64,000 nucleotides of DNA from Henricia sp. BOLD:AAB3569 (GCA_037783545.1 JBBELK010001642.1:51636-115635), one strand, 5' to 3'; shown: positions 49,735 through 63,934, numbered from the stretch's first letter. Program-made: numbers and translations. The notes: a model not told the origin generated them from the sequence alone.

Positions 49735-51099
49735 GTGTGTCCCAAATGCCGGCAAATTTGGAAATCAAGGAATTTTCCAACCAACTTCAAATTTTGCATG
49801 CTCCAAACTGTATATATTCCGCACTTGTCATGCAAAATTGACAGATTTTCGCTGGGAAATGACGGAGAAATTTCAGAGTTTAGGAAAACGGAGCTCGGCT
49901 ACGTTGTTATTCCCCTAACCGTGGCTGTTGGGACACCCTGCGCCGCGCTGGTGTACATTTGTACGGCCGTTGACTCAGCCCAGATTGTGACGGGAATTAG
50001 GTCAAAGTGTGTCCCAAATGCCGGCAAATTTGGAAATCAAGGAATTTTCCAACCAACTTCAAATTTTGCATGCTCCAAACTGTATATATTCCGCACTTGT
50101 CATGCAAAACTTACAGATTTTCGCTGGGAAATGACGGAGAAATTTCAGAGTTTAGGGAAAACGGAGCTCGGCTACGTGGTTATTCCCCTAACCGTGGCTG
50201 TTGGGACACCCCTGCGCCGCGCTGGTGTACATTTGTACGGCCGTTGACTCACCCCGATTGTGACGGGAATTAGGTCAAAGTGTGTCCCAAATGCCGGCAA
50301 ATTTGGAAATCAAGGAATTTTCCAACCAACTTCAAATTTTGCATGCTCCAAACTGTATATATTCCGCACTTGTCATGCAAAATTGACAGATTTTCGCTGG
50401 GAAATGACGGAGAAATTTCAGAGTTTAGGGAAAACGGAGCTCGGCTACGTGGTTATTCCCCTAACCGTGGCTGTTGGGACACCATGCGCCGCGCTGGTGT
50501 ACATTTGTACGGCCGTTGACTCACCCCGGATTGTGACGGGAATTAGGTCAAAGTGTGTCCCAAATGCCGGCAAATTTGGAAATCAAGGGAATTTTCCAAC
50601 CAACTTCAAATTTTGCATGCTCCAAACTGTATATATTCCGCACTTGTCATGCAAAATTGACAGATTTTTGCTGGGAAATGACGGAGAAATTTCAGAGTTT
50701 AGGGAAAACGGAGCTCGGCTACGTGGTTATTCCCCTAACCGTGGCTGTTGGGACACCCTGCGCCGCGCTGGTGTACATTTGTACGGCCGTTGACTCACCC
50801 CGGATTGTGACGGGAATTAGGTCAAAGTGTGTCCCAAATGCCGGAAAATTTGGAAATCAAGGAATTGTCCAACCAACTTCAAATTTTGCATGCTCCAAAC
50901 TGTATATATTCCGCACTTGTCATGCAAAATTGACAGATTTTCGCTAGGAAATGACGGAGAAATTTCAGAGTTTAGGGAAAACGGAGCTCGGCTACGTGGT
51001 TATTCCCCTAACCGTGGCTGTTGGGACACCCTGCGCCGCGCTGGTGTACATTTTTACGGCCGTTGACTCACCCCAGATTGTGACGGGAATTAGGTCAAA

Positions 51100-51918
51100 G
51101 TGTGTCCCAAATGCCGGCAAATTTGGAAATCCAGGAATTTTCCAACCAACTTCAAATTGTGCATGCTCCAAACTGTATATATTCCGCACTTGTCATGCAA
51201 AATTGACAGATTTTCGCTGGGAAATGACGGAGAAATTTCAGAGTTTAGGGAAAACGGAGCTCGGCTACGTGGTTATTCCCCTAACCGTGGCTGTTGGGAC
51301 ACCCTGCGCCGCGCTGGTGTACATTTGTACGGCCGTTGACTCACCCCAGATTGTGACGGGAATTAGGTCAAAGTGTGTCCCAAATGCCGGCAAATTTGGA
51401 AATCAAGGAATTTTCCAACCAACTTCAACTTTTGCATGCTCCAAACTGTATATATTCCGCACTTGTCATGCAAAATTGACAGATTTTCGCTGGGAAATGA
51501 TGGAGAAATTTAAGAGTTTAGGGAAAACGGAGCTCGGCTACGTGGTTATTCCCCTAACCGTGGCTGTTGGGACACCATGCGCCGCGCTGGTGTACATTTG
51601 TACGGCCGTTGACTCACCCCGGATTGTGACGGGAATTAGGTCAAAGTGTGTCTCAAATGCCAGCAAATTTGGAAATCAAGGAATTTTCCAACCAACTTCA
51701 AATTGTGCATGCTCCAAACTGTATATATTCCGCACTTGTCATGCAAAATTGACAGATTTTCGCTGGGAAATGACGGAGAAATTTCAGAGTTTAGGGAAAA
51801 CGGAGCTCGGCTACGTGGTTATTCCCCTAACCGTGGCTGTTGGGACACCCTGCGCCGCGCTGGTGTACATTTGTACGGCCGTTGACTCACCCCAGATTGT
51901 GACGGGAATTAGGTCAAA
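51100..51918 (+). repeat. Three-unit block with a relative at 56839-57658
   Basis: A TTGTGCATG unit is followed by a CTTCAACTTTTGCATG unit ending in CACCATGCG and a GCCAGC/TTGTGCATG unit. The same order occurs at 56839-57658, 5.7 kb away. The distant copy carries private indels (CAAATTGGAAATC near 56861, GAAATGTTCAG near 57248, TTGGGGACACC near 57583). Confidence 0.7.
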
Positions 51919-53013
51919 GTGTGTCCCAAATGGCGGCAAATTTGGAAATCAAGGAATTTTCCAACCAACTTCAAATTGTGCATGCTCCAAACTGTATATA
52001 TTCCGCACTTGTCATGCAAAATTGACAGATTTTCGCTGGGAAATGACGGAGAAATTTCAGAGTTTAGGGAAAACGGAGCTCGGCTACGTGGTTATTCCCC
52101 TAACCGTGGCTGTTGGGACACCCTGCGCCGCGCTGGTGCTACATTTGTACGGCCGTTGACTCACCCCAGATTGTGACGGGAATTAGGTCAAAGTGTGTCC
52201 CAAATGCCGGCAAATTTGGAAATCAAGGAATTTTCCAACCAACTTCAAATTGTGCATGCTCCAAACTGTATATATTCCGCACTTGTCATGCAAAATTGAC
52301 AGATTTTCGCTGGGAAATGACGGAGAAATTTCAGAGTTTAGGGAAAACGGAGCTCGGCCTACGTGGTTATTCCCCTAACCGTGGCTGTTGGGACACCCTG
52401 CGCCGCGCTGGTGTACATTTGTACGGCCGTTGACTCACCCCAGATTGTGACGGGAATTAGGTCAAAGTGTGTCCCAAATGCCGGCAAATTTGGAAATCAA
52501 GGAATTTTCCAACCAACTTCAAATTGTGCATGCTCCAAACTGTATATATTCCGCACTTGTCATGCAAAATTGACAGATTTTCGCTGGGAAATGACGGAGA
52601 AATTTCAGAGTTTAGGGAAAACGGAGCTCGGCTACGTGGTTATTCCCCTAACCGTGGCTGTTGGGACACCCTGCGCCGCGCTGGTGTACATTTGTACGGC
52701 CGTTGACTCACCCCAGATTGTGACGGGAATTAGGTCAAAGTGTGTCCCAAATGGCGGCAAATTTGGAAATCAAGGAATTTTCCAACCAACTTCAAATTGT
52801 GCATGCTCCAAACTGTATATATTCCGCACTTGTCATGCAAAATTGACAGATTTTCGCTGGGAAAATGACGGAAAAATTTCTGAGTTTAGGGAAAACGGAG
52901 CTTGGCTACGTGGTTATTCCCCTAACCGTGGCTGTTGGGACACCCTGCGCCGCGCTGGTGTACATTTGTACGGCCGTTGACTCACCCCAGATTGTGACGG
53001 GAATTAGGTCAAA

Positions 53014-54653
53014 GTGTGTCCCAAATGCCGGCAAATTTGGAAATCAAGGGTTTTTTCAACCAACTTCAAATTTTGCATGCTCCAAACTGTATATATTCCG
53101 CACTTGTCATGCAAAATTGACAGATTTTCCGCTGGGAAATGACGGAGAAATTTCAGAGTTTAGGGAAAACGGAGCTCGGCTACGTGGTTATTCCCCTAAC
53201 CGTGGCTGTTGGGACACACTGCGCCGCGCTGGTGTACATTTTTACGGCCGTTGACTCACCCCAGATTGTGACGGGAATTAGGTCAAAGTGTGTCCCAAAT
53301 GCCGGCAAATTTGGAAATCAAGGAATTGTCCAACCAACTTCAAATTTTCCCTGCTCCAAACTGTATATATTCCGCACTTGTCATGCAAAATTGACAGATT
53401 TTCGCTGGGAAATGACGGAGAAATTTCAGAGTTTAGGGAAAACGGAGCTCGGCTACGTGGTTATTCCCCTAATCGTGGCTGTTGGGACACCATGCGCCGC
53501 GCTGGTGTACATTTGTACGGTCGTTGACTCACCCCAGATTGTGACGGGAATTAGGTCAAAGTGTGTCCCAAATGCCGGCAAATTTGAAAATCAAGGAATT
53601 TCCAAACCAACTTCAAATTTTGCATGCTCCAAACTGTATATATTCCGCACTTGTCATGCAAAATTGACAGATTTTCGCTGGGAAATGACGGAGAAATTTC
53701 AGAGTTTAGGGAAAACGGAGCTCGGCTACGTGGTTATTCCCCTAACCGTGGCTGTTGGGACACCCTGCGCCGCGCTGGTGTACATTTGTACGGCCGTTGA
53801 CTCACCCCAGATTGTGACGGGAATTAGGTCAAAGTGTGTCCCAAATGCCGGCAAATTTGGAAATCAAGGTTTTTTCAACCAACTTCAAATTTTGCATGCT
53901 CCAAACTGTATATATTCCGCACTTGTCATGCAAAATTGACAGATTTTCCCTGGGAAATGACGGAGAAATTTCAGAGTTTAGGGAAAACGGAGCTCGGCTA
54001 CGTGGTTATTCCCCTAACCGTGGCTGTTGGGACACACTGCGCCGCGCTGGTGTACATTTTTACGGCCGTTGACTCACCCCAGATTGTGACGGGAATTAGG
54101 TCAAAGTGTGTCCCAAATGCCGGCAAATTTGGAAATCAAGGAATTGTCCAACCAACTTCAAATTTTCCCTGCTCCAAACTGTATATCATTCCGCACTTGT
54201 CATGCAACATTGACAGATTTTCGCTGGGAAATGACGGAGAAATTTCAGAGTTTAGGGAAAACGGAGCTCGGCTACGTGGTTATTCCCCTAATCGTGGCTG
54301 TTGGGACACCATGCGCCGCGCTGGTGTACATTTGTACGGTCGTTGACTCACCCCAGATTGTGACGGGAATTAGGTCAAAGTGTGTCCCAAATGCCGGCAA
54401 ATTTGAAAATCAAGGAATTTTCCAACCAACTTCAAATTTTGCATGCTCCAAACTGTATATATTCCGCACTTGTCATGCAAAATTGACAGATTTTCGCTGG
54501 GAAATGACGGAGAAATTTCAGAGTTTAGGGAAAACGGAGCTCGGCTACGTGGTTATTCCCCTAACCGTGGCTGTTGGGACACCCTGCGCCGCGCTGGTGT
54601 ACATTTGTACGGTCGTTGACTCACCCCCGGATTGTGACGGGAATTAGGTCAAA
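53014..54653 (+). repeat. Trimer duplication, 2 x 820 bp, with private indels
   Basis: Units at 53014, 53288 and 53561 are matched by 53834, 54106 and 54380. Shared marks are a T-rich TTTTTTCAACC, GACACACTGCG, ACATTTTTACGG, GGAATTGTCC with TTTTCCCTG, CCTAATCGTGG and TTTGAAAATC. The copies differ by single-base indels (AAGGG or AAGG before the T run, TTTTCCGCTGG against TTTTCCCTGG, GTATATATTCC against GTATATCATTCC) plus a few substitutions. Confidence 0.8.
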
Positions 54654-57600
54654 GTGTGTCCCAAATGCCAGCAAATTTGGAAATCAAGGAATTTTCCAAC
54701 CAACTTCAAATTGTGCATGCTCCAAACTGTATATATTCCGCACTTGTCATGCAAAATTGACAGATTTTCGCTGGGAAATGACGGAGAAATTTCAGAGTTT
54801 AGGGAAAACGGAGCTCGGCCTACGTGGTTATTCCCCTAACCGTGGCTGTTGGGACACCCTGCGCCGCGCTGGTGTACATTTGTACGGCCGTTGACTCACC
54901 CCAGATTGTGACGGGAATTAGGTCAAAGTGTGTCCCATATGGCGGCAAATTTGGAAATCAAGAAATTTTCCAACCAACTTCAAATTGTGCATGCTCCAAA
55001 CTGTATATATTCCGCACTTGTCATGCAAAATTGATAGATTTTCGCTGGGAAATGACGGAGAAATTTCAGAGTTTAGGGAAAACGGAGCTCGGCCACGTGG
55101 TTTATCCCCTAACCGTGGCTGTTGGGACACCCTGCGCCGCGCTGGTGTACATTTGTTACGGCCGTTGACTCACCCCAGATTGTGACGGGAATTAGGTCAA
55201 AGTGTGTCCCAAATGCCGGCAAATTTGGAAATCAAGGAATTTTCCAACCAACTTCAAATTGTGCATGCTCCAAACTGTATATATTCCGCACTTGTCATGC
55301 AAAATTGACAGATTTTCGCTGGGAAATGACGGAGAAATTTCAGAGTTTAGGGAAAACGGAGCTCGGCTACGTGGTTATTCCCCTAACCGTGGCTGTTGGG
55401 ACAACCCTGCGCCGCGCTGGTGTACATTTGTACGGCCGTTGACTCACCCCAGATTGTGACGGGAATTAGGTCAAAGTGTGTCCCAAATGCCGGCAAATTT
55501 GGAAATCAAGGAATTTTCCAACCAACTTCAAATTGTGCATGCTCCAAACTGTATATATTCCGCACTTGTCATGCAAAATTGACAGATTTTCGCTGGGAAA
55601 TGACGGAGAAATTTCAGAGTTTAGGGAAAACGGAGCTCGGCTACGTGGTTATTCCCCCTAACCGTGGCTGTTGGACACCCTGCGCCGCGCTGGTGTACAT
55701 TTGTACGGCCGTTGACTCACCCCAGATTGTGACGGGAATTAGGTCAAAGTGTGTCCCAAATGCCGGCAAATTTGGAAATCAAGGAATTTTCCAACCAACT
55801 TCAAATTTTGCATGCTCCAAACTGTATATATTCCGCACTTGTCATGCAAAATTGACAGATTTTCGCTGGGAAATGACGGAGAAATTTCAGAGTTTAGGGA
55901 AAACGGAGCTCGGCTACGTGGTTATTCCCCTAACCGTGGCTGTTGGGCACCCTGCGCCGCGCTGGTGTACATTTGTACGGCCGTTGACTCACCCCAGATT
56001 GTGACGGGAATTAGGTCAAAGTGTGTCCCAAATGCCGGCAAATTTGGAAATCAAGGAATTTTCCAACCAACTTCAAATTTTGCATGCTCCAAACTGTATA
56101 TATTCCGCACTTGTCATGCAAAATTGACAGATTTTCGCTGGGAAATGACGGAGAAATTTCAGAGTTTAGGAAAACGGAGCTCGGCTACGTGGTTATTCCC
56201 CTAACCGTGGCTGTTGGGACACCCTGCGCCGCGCTGGTGTACATTTGTACGGCCGTTGACTCACCCCGGATTGTGACGGGAATTAGGTCAAAGTGTGTCC
56301 CAAATGCCGGCAAATTTGGAAATCAAGGAATTTTCCAACCAACTTCAAATTTTGCATGCTCCAAACTGTATATATTCCGCACTTGTCATGCAAAATTGAC
56401 AGATTTTCGCTGGGAAATGACGGAGAAATTTCAGAGTTTAGGGAAAACGGAGCTCGGCTACGTGGTTATTCCCCTAACCGTGGCTGTTGGGACACCCTGC
56501 GCCGCGCTGGTGTACATTTGTACGGCCGTTGACTCACCCCGGATTGTGACGGGAATTAGGTCAAAGTGTGTCCCAAATGCCTGCAAATTTGGAAATCAAG
56601 GAATTTTCCAACCAACTTCAAATTTTGCATGCTCCAAACTGTATATATTCCGCACTTGTCATGCAAAATTGACAGATTTTCGCTGGGAAATGACGGAGAA
56701 ATTTCAGAGTTTAGGGAAAACGGAGCTCGGCTACGTGGTTATTCCCCTAACCGTGGCTGTTGGGACACCCTGCGCCGCGCTGGTGTACATTTGTACGGCC
56801 GTTGACTCACCCCAGATTGTGACGGGAATTAGGTCAAAGTGTGTCCCAAATGCCGGCAAATTGGAAATCAAGGAATTTTCCAACCAACTTCAAATTGTGC
56901 ATGCTCCAAACTGTATATATTCCGCACTTGTCATGCAAAATTGACAGATTTTCGCTGGGAAATGACGGAGAAATTTCAGAGTTTAGGGAAAACGGAGCTC
57001 GGCTACGTGGTTATTCCCCTAACCGTGGCTGTTGGGACACCCTGCGCCGCGCTGGTGTACATTTGTACGGCCGTTGACTCACCCCAGATTGTGACGGGAA
57101 TTAGGTCAAAGTGTGTCCCAAATGCCGGCAAATTTGGAAATCAAGGAATTTTCCAACCAACTTCAACTTTTGCATGCTCCAAACTGTATATATTCCGCAC
57201 TTGTCATGCAAAATTGACAGATTTTCGCTGGGAAATGACGGAGAAATGTTCAGAGTTTAGGGAAAACGGAGCTCGGCTACGTGGTTATTCCCCTAACCGT
57301 GGCTGTTGGGACACCATGCGCCGCGCTGGTGTACATTTGTACGGCCGTTGACTCACCCCGGATTGTGACGGGAATTAGGTCAAAGTGTGTCCCAAATGCC
57401 AGCAAATTTGGAAATCAAGGAATTTTCCAACCAACTTCAAATTGTGCATGCTCCAAACTGTATATATTCCGCACTTGTCATGCAAAATTGACAGATTTTC
57501 GCTGGGAAATGACGGAGAAATTTCAGAGTTTAGGGAAAACGGAGCTCGGCTACGTGGTTATTCCCCTAACCGTGGCTGTTGGGGACACCCTGCGCCGCGC

Positions 57601-60600
57601 TGGTGTACATTTGTACGGCCGTTGACTCACCCCAGATTGTGACGGGAATTAGGTCAAAGTGTGTCCCAAATGCCGGCAAATTTGGAAATCAAGGAATTTT
57701 CCAACCAACTTCAAATTTTGCATGCTCCAAACTGTATATATTCCGCACTTGTCATGCAAAATTGACAGATTTTCGCTGGGAAATGACGGAGAAATTTCAG
57801 AGTTTAGGGAAAACGGAGCTCGGCTACGTGGTTATTCCCCTAACCGTGGCTGTTGGGACACCCTGCGCCGCGCTGGTGTACATTTGTACGGCCGTTGACT
57901 CACCCCGGATTGTGACGGGAATTAGGTCAAAGTGTGTCCCAAATGCCGGCAAATTTGGAAATCAAGGAATTTTCCAACCAACTTCAAATTGTGCATGCTC
58001 CAAACTGTATATATTCCGCACTTGTCATGCAAAATTGACAGATTTTCGCTGGGAAATGACGGAGAAATTTCAGAGTTTAGGGAAAACGGAGCTCGGCTAC
58101 GTGGTTATTCCCCTAACCGTGGCTGTTGGGACACCCTGCGCCGCGCTGGTGTACATTTGTACGGCCGTTGACTCACCCCAGATTGTGACGGGAATTAGGT
58201 CAAAGTGTGTCCCAAATGCCTGCAAATTTGGAAATCAAGGAATTTTCCAACCAACTTCAAATTTTGCATGCTCCAAACTGTATATATTCCGCACTTGTCA
58301 TGCAAAATTGACAGATTTTCGCTGGGAAATGACGGAGAAATTTCAGAGTTTAGGGAAAACGGAGCTCGGCTACGTGGTTATTCCCCTAACCGTGGCTGTT
58401 GGGACACCCTGCGCCGCGCTGGTGTACATTTGTACGGCCGTTGACTCACCCCAGATTGTGACGGGAATTAGGTCAAAGTGTGTCCCAAATGCCGGCAAAT
58501 TTGGAAATCAAGGAATTTTCCAACCAACTTCAAATTGTGCATGCTCCAAACTGTATATATTCCGCACTTGTCATGCAAAATTGACAGATTTTCGCTGGGA
58601 AATGACGGAGAAATTTCAGAGTTTAGGGAAAACGGAGCTCGGCTACGTGGTTATTCCCCTAACCGTGGCTGTTGGGACACCCTGCGCCGCGCTGGTGTAC
58701 ATTTGTACGGCCGTTGACTCACCCCAGATTGTGACGGGAATTAGGTCAAAGTGTGTCCCAAATGCCGGCAAATTTGGAAATCAAGGAATTTTCCAACCAA
58801 CTTCAAATTTTGCATGCTCCAAACTGTATATATTCCGCACTTGTCATGCAAAATTGACAGATTTTCGCTGGGAAATGACGGAGAAATTTCAGAGTTTAGG
58901 GAAAACGGAGCTCGGCTACGTGGTTATTCCCCTAACCGTGGCTGTTGGGACACCCTGCGCCGCGCTGGTGTACATTTGTACGGTCGTTGACTCACCCCAG
59001 ATTGTGACGGGAATTAGGTCAAAGTGTGTCCCAAATGCCAGCAAATTTGGAAATCAAGGAATTTTCCAACCAACTTCAAATTGTGCATGCTCCAAACTGT
59101 ATATATTCCGCACTTGTCATGCAAAATTGACAGATTTTCGCTGGGAAATGACGGAGAAATTTCAGAGTTTAGGGAAAACGGAGCTCGGCTACGTGGTTAT
59201 TCCCCTAACCGTGGCTGTTGGGACACCCTGCGCCGCGCTGGTGTACATTTGTACGGCCGTTGACTCACCCCAGATTGTGACGGGAATTAGGTCAAAGTGT
59301 GTCCCAAATGCCGGCAAATTTGGAAATCAAGAATTTTCCAAACCAACTTCAAATTTTGCATGCTCCAAACTGTATATATTCCGCACTTGTCATGCAAAAT
59401 TGACAGATTTTCGCTGGGAAATGACGGAGAAATTTCAGAGTTTAGGGAAAACGGAGCTCGGCTACGTGGTTATTCCCTAGCCGTGGCTGTTGGAACACCC
59501 TGCGCCGCGCTGGTGTACATTTGTACGGCCGTTGACTCACCCCAGATTGTGACGGGAATTAGGTCAAAGTGTGTCCCAAATGCCGGCAAATTTGGAAATC
59601 AAGGAATTTTCCAACCAACTTCAAATTTTGCATGCTCCAAACTGTATATATTCCGCACTTGTCATGCAAAATTGACAGATTTTCGCTGGGAAATGACGGA
59701 GAAATTTCAGAGTTTAGGGAAAACGGAGCTCGGCTACGTGGTTATTCCCCTAACCGTGGCTGTTGGGACACCCTGCGCCGCGCTGGTGTACATTTGTACG
59801 GCCGTTGACTCACCCCAGATTGTGACGGGAATTAGGTCAAAGTGCGCCCAAATGCCGGCAAATTTGGAAATCAAGGAATTTTCCAACCAACTTCAAATTG
59901 TGCATGCTCCAAACTGTATATATTCCGCACTTGTCATGCAAAATTGACAGATTTTCGCTGGGAAATGACGGAGAAATTTCAGAGTTTAGGGAAAACGGAG
60001 CTCGGCTACGTGGTTATTCCCCTAACCGTGGCTGTTGGGACACCCTGCGCCGCGCTGGTGTACATTTGTACGGCCGTTGACTCACCCCAGATTGTGACGG
60101 GAATTAGGTCAAAGTGTGTCCCAAATGCCGGCAAATTTGGAAATCAAGGAATTTTCCAACCAACTTCAGATTTTGCATGCTCCAAACTGTATATATTCCG
60201 CACTTGTCATGCAAAATTGACAGATTTTCGCTGGGAAAATGACGGAGAAATTTCAGAGTTTAGGAAAACGGAGCTCGGCTACGTGGTTATTCCCCTAGCC
60301 GTGGCTGTTGGGACACCCTGCGCCGCGCTGGTGTACATTTGTACGGCCGTTGACTCACCCAGATTGTGACGGGAATTAGGTCAAAGTGTGTCCCAAATGC
60401 CGGCAAATTTGGAAATCAAGGAATTTTCCAACCAACTTCAAATTTTGCATGCTCCAAACTGTATATATTCCGCACTTGTCATGCAAAATTGACAGATTTT
60501 CGCTGGGAAATGACGGAGAAATTTCAGAGTTTAGGGAAAACGGAGCTCGGCTACGTGGTTATTCCCCTAACCGTGGCTGTTGGGACACCCTGCGCCGCGC

Positions 60601-61203
60601 TAGTGTACATTTATACGGCCGTTGACTCACCCCGGATTGTGACGGGAATTAGGTCAAAGTGTGTCCCAAATGCCGGCAAATTTGGAAATCAAGGAATTTT
60701 CCAACCAACTTCAAATTTTGCATGCTCCAAACTGTATATATTCGCACTTGTCATGCAAAATTGACAGATTTTCGCTGGGAAATGACGGAGAAATTTCAGA
60801 GTTTAGGGAAAACGGAGCTCGGCTACGTGGTTATTCCCCTAACCGTGGCTGTTGGGACACCCTGCGCCGCGCTGGTGTACATTTGTACGGCCGTTGACTC
60901 ACCCCGGATTGTGACGGGAATTAGGTCAAAGTGTGTCCCAAATGCCGGCAAATTTGGAAATCAAGGAATTTTCCAACCAACTTCAAATTTTGCCTGCTCC
61001 AAACTGTATATATTCCGCACTTGTCATGCAAAATTGACAGATTTTCGCTGGGAAATGACGGAGAAATTTCAGAGTTTAGGGAAAACGGAGCTCGGCTACG
61101 TGGTTATTCCCCTAACCGTGGCTGTTGGGACACCATGCGCCGCGCTGGTGTACATTTGTACGGCCGTTGACTCATCCCAGATTGTGACGGGAATTAGGTC
61201 AAA

Positions 61204-62568
61204 GTGTGTCCCAAATGCCGGCAAATTTGGAAATCAAGGAATTTTCCAACCAACTTCAAATTTTGCATGCCTCCAAACTGTATATATTCCGCACTTGTCA
61301 TGCAAAATTGACAGATTTTCGCTGGGAAATGACGGAGAAATCTCAGAGTTTAGGGAAAACGGAGCTCGGCTACGTGGTTATTCCCCTAAACGTGGCTGTT
61401 GGGACACCATGCGCCGCGCTGGTGTACATTTGTACGGTCGTTGACTCACCCCGGATTGTGACGGGAATTAGGTCAAAGTGTGTCCCAAATGACGGCAAAT
61501 TTGGAAATCAAGGAATTTTTCAACCAACTTCAAATTTTGCATGCTCCAAACTGTATATATTCCGCACTTGTCATGCAAAATTGACAGATTTTCGCTGGGA
61601 AATGACGGAGAAATTTCAGAGTTTAGGGAAAACGGAGCTCGGCTACGTGGTTATTCCCCTAACCGTGGCTGTTGGGACACCCTGCGCCGCGCTGGTGTAC
61701 ATTTGTACGGCCGTTGACTCACCCCGGATTGTGACGGGAATTAGGTCAAAGTGTGTCCCAAATGCCGGCAAATTTGGAAATCAAGGAATTTTCCAACCAA
61801 CTTCAAATTTTGCATGCTCCAAACTGTATATATTCCGCACTTGTCATGCAAAATTGACAGATTTTCGCTGGGAAATGACGGAGAAAATTTCAGAGTTTAG
61901 GGAAAACGGAGCTCGGCTACGTGGTTATTCCCCTAACCGTGGCTGTTGGGACACCCTGCGCCGCGCTGGTGTACATTTGTACGGCCGTTGACTCACCCAG
62001 ATTGTGACGGGAATTAGGTCAAAGTGTGTCCCAAATGCCGGCAAATTTGGAAATCAAGGAATTTTCCAACCAACTTCAAATTTTGCATGCTCCAAACTGT
62101 ATATATTCCGCACTTGTCATGCAAAATTGACAGATTTTCGCTGGGAAATGACGGAGAAATCTCAGAGTTTAGGGAAAACGGAGCTCGGCTACGTGGTTAT
62201 TCCCCTAAACGTGGCTGTTGGGACACCATGCGCCGCGCTGGTGTACATTTGTACGGTCGTTGACTCACCCCGGATTGTGACGGGAATTAGGTCAAAGTGT
62301 GTCCCAAATGACGGCAAATTTGGAAATCAAGGAATTTTCAACCAACTTCAAATTGTGCATGCTCCAAACTGTATATATTCCGCACTTGTCATGCAAAATT
62401 GACAGATTTTCGCTGGGAAATGACGGAGAAATTTCAGAGTTTAGGGAAAACGGAGCTCGGCTACGTGGTTATTCCCCTAACCGTGGCTGTTGGGACACCC
62501 TGCGCCGCGCTGGTGTACATTTGTACGGCCGTTGACTCACACCAGATTGTGACGGGAATTAGGTCAAA
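61204..62568 (+). repeat. Two-unit motif repeated 820 bp apart
   Basis: A unit with AAATCTCAG and CCCTAAACGTGG followed by a GACGGCAAATTTGG unit occurs at 61204-61750 and again at 62024-62568, separated by one common unit. The second copy has TTGTGCATG and a deleted T in the GGAATTTTC run. These are relatives of the units at 37183-37728 and 39367-39912. Confidence 0.75.
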
Positions 62569-63934
62569 GTGTGTCCCAAATGCCGGCAAATTTGGAAATC
62601 AAGGAATTTTCCAACCAACTTCAAATTGTGCATGCTCCAAACTGTATATATTCCGCACTTGTCATGCAAAATTGACAGATTTTCGCTGGGAAATGACGGA
62701 GAAATTTCAGAGTTTAAGGAAAACGGAGCTCGGCTACGTGGTTATTCCCCTAACCGTGGCTGTTGGGACACCCCTGCGCCGCGCTGGTGTACATTTGTAC
62801 GGCCGTTGACTCACCCCAGATTGTGACGGGAATTAGGTCAAAGTGTGTCCCAAATGCCGGCAAATTTGGAAATCAAGGAATTTTCCAACCAACTTCAAAT
62901 TTTGCATGCTCCAAACTGTATATATTCCGCACTTGTCATGCAAAATTGACAGATTTTCGCTGGGAAATGACGGAGAAATTTCAGAGTTTAGGGAAAACGA
63001 GCTCGGATACGTGGTTATTCCCCTAACCGTGGCTGTTGGGACACCCTGCGCCGCGCTGGTGTACATTTGTACGGCCGTTGACTCACCCCAGATTGTGACG
63101 GGAATTAGGTCAAAGTGTGTCCCAAATGCCGGCAAATTTGGAAATCAAGGAATTTTCCAACCAACTTCAAATTTTGCATGCTCCAAACTGTATATATTCC
63201 GCACTTGTCATGCAAAATTGACAGATTTTCGCTGGGAAATGACGGAGAAATTTCAGAGTTTAGGGAAAACGGAGCTCGGCTACGTGGTTATTCCCCTAAC
63301 CGTGGCTGTTGGGACACCCTGCGCCGCGCTGGTGTACATTTGTACGGCCGTTGACTCACCCCGGATTGTGACGGGAATTAGGTCAAAGTGTGTCCCAAAT
63401 GCCGGCAAATTTGGAAATCAAGGAATTTTCCAACCAACTTCAAATTTTGCATGCTCCAAACTGTATATATTCCGCACTTGTCATGCAAAATTGACAGATT
63501 TTCGCTGGGAAATGACGGAGAAATTTCAGAGTTTAGGGAAAACGGAGCTCGGCTACGTGGTTATTCCCCTAACCGTGGCTGTTGGGATACCCTGCGCCGC
63601 GCTGGTGTACATTTGTACGGCCGTTGACTCACCCCAGATTGTGACGGGAATTAGGTCAAAGTGTGTCCCAAATGCCGGCAAATTTGGAAATCAAGGAATT
63701 TTCCAACCAACTTCAATTTTGCATGCTCCAAACTGTATATATTCCGCACTTGTCATGCAAAATTGACAGATTTTCGCTGGGAAATGACGGAGAAATTTCA
63801 GAGTTTAGGGAAAACGGAGCTCGGCTACGTGGTTATTCCCCTAACCGTGGCTGTTGGGACACCATGCGCCGCGCTGGTGTACATATTGTACGGTCCGTTG
63901 ACTCACCCCGGATTGTGACGGGAATTAGGTCAAA

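Noticed and set aside
55085-55110. GGTTTATCCCC instead of GGTTATTCCCC as a new subfamily
   Set aside because: A single unit in the indel-rich part, best explained as one more local error.
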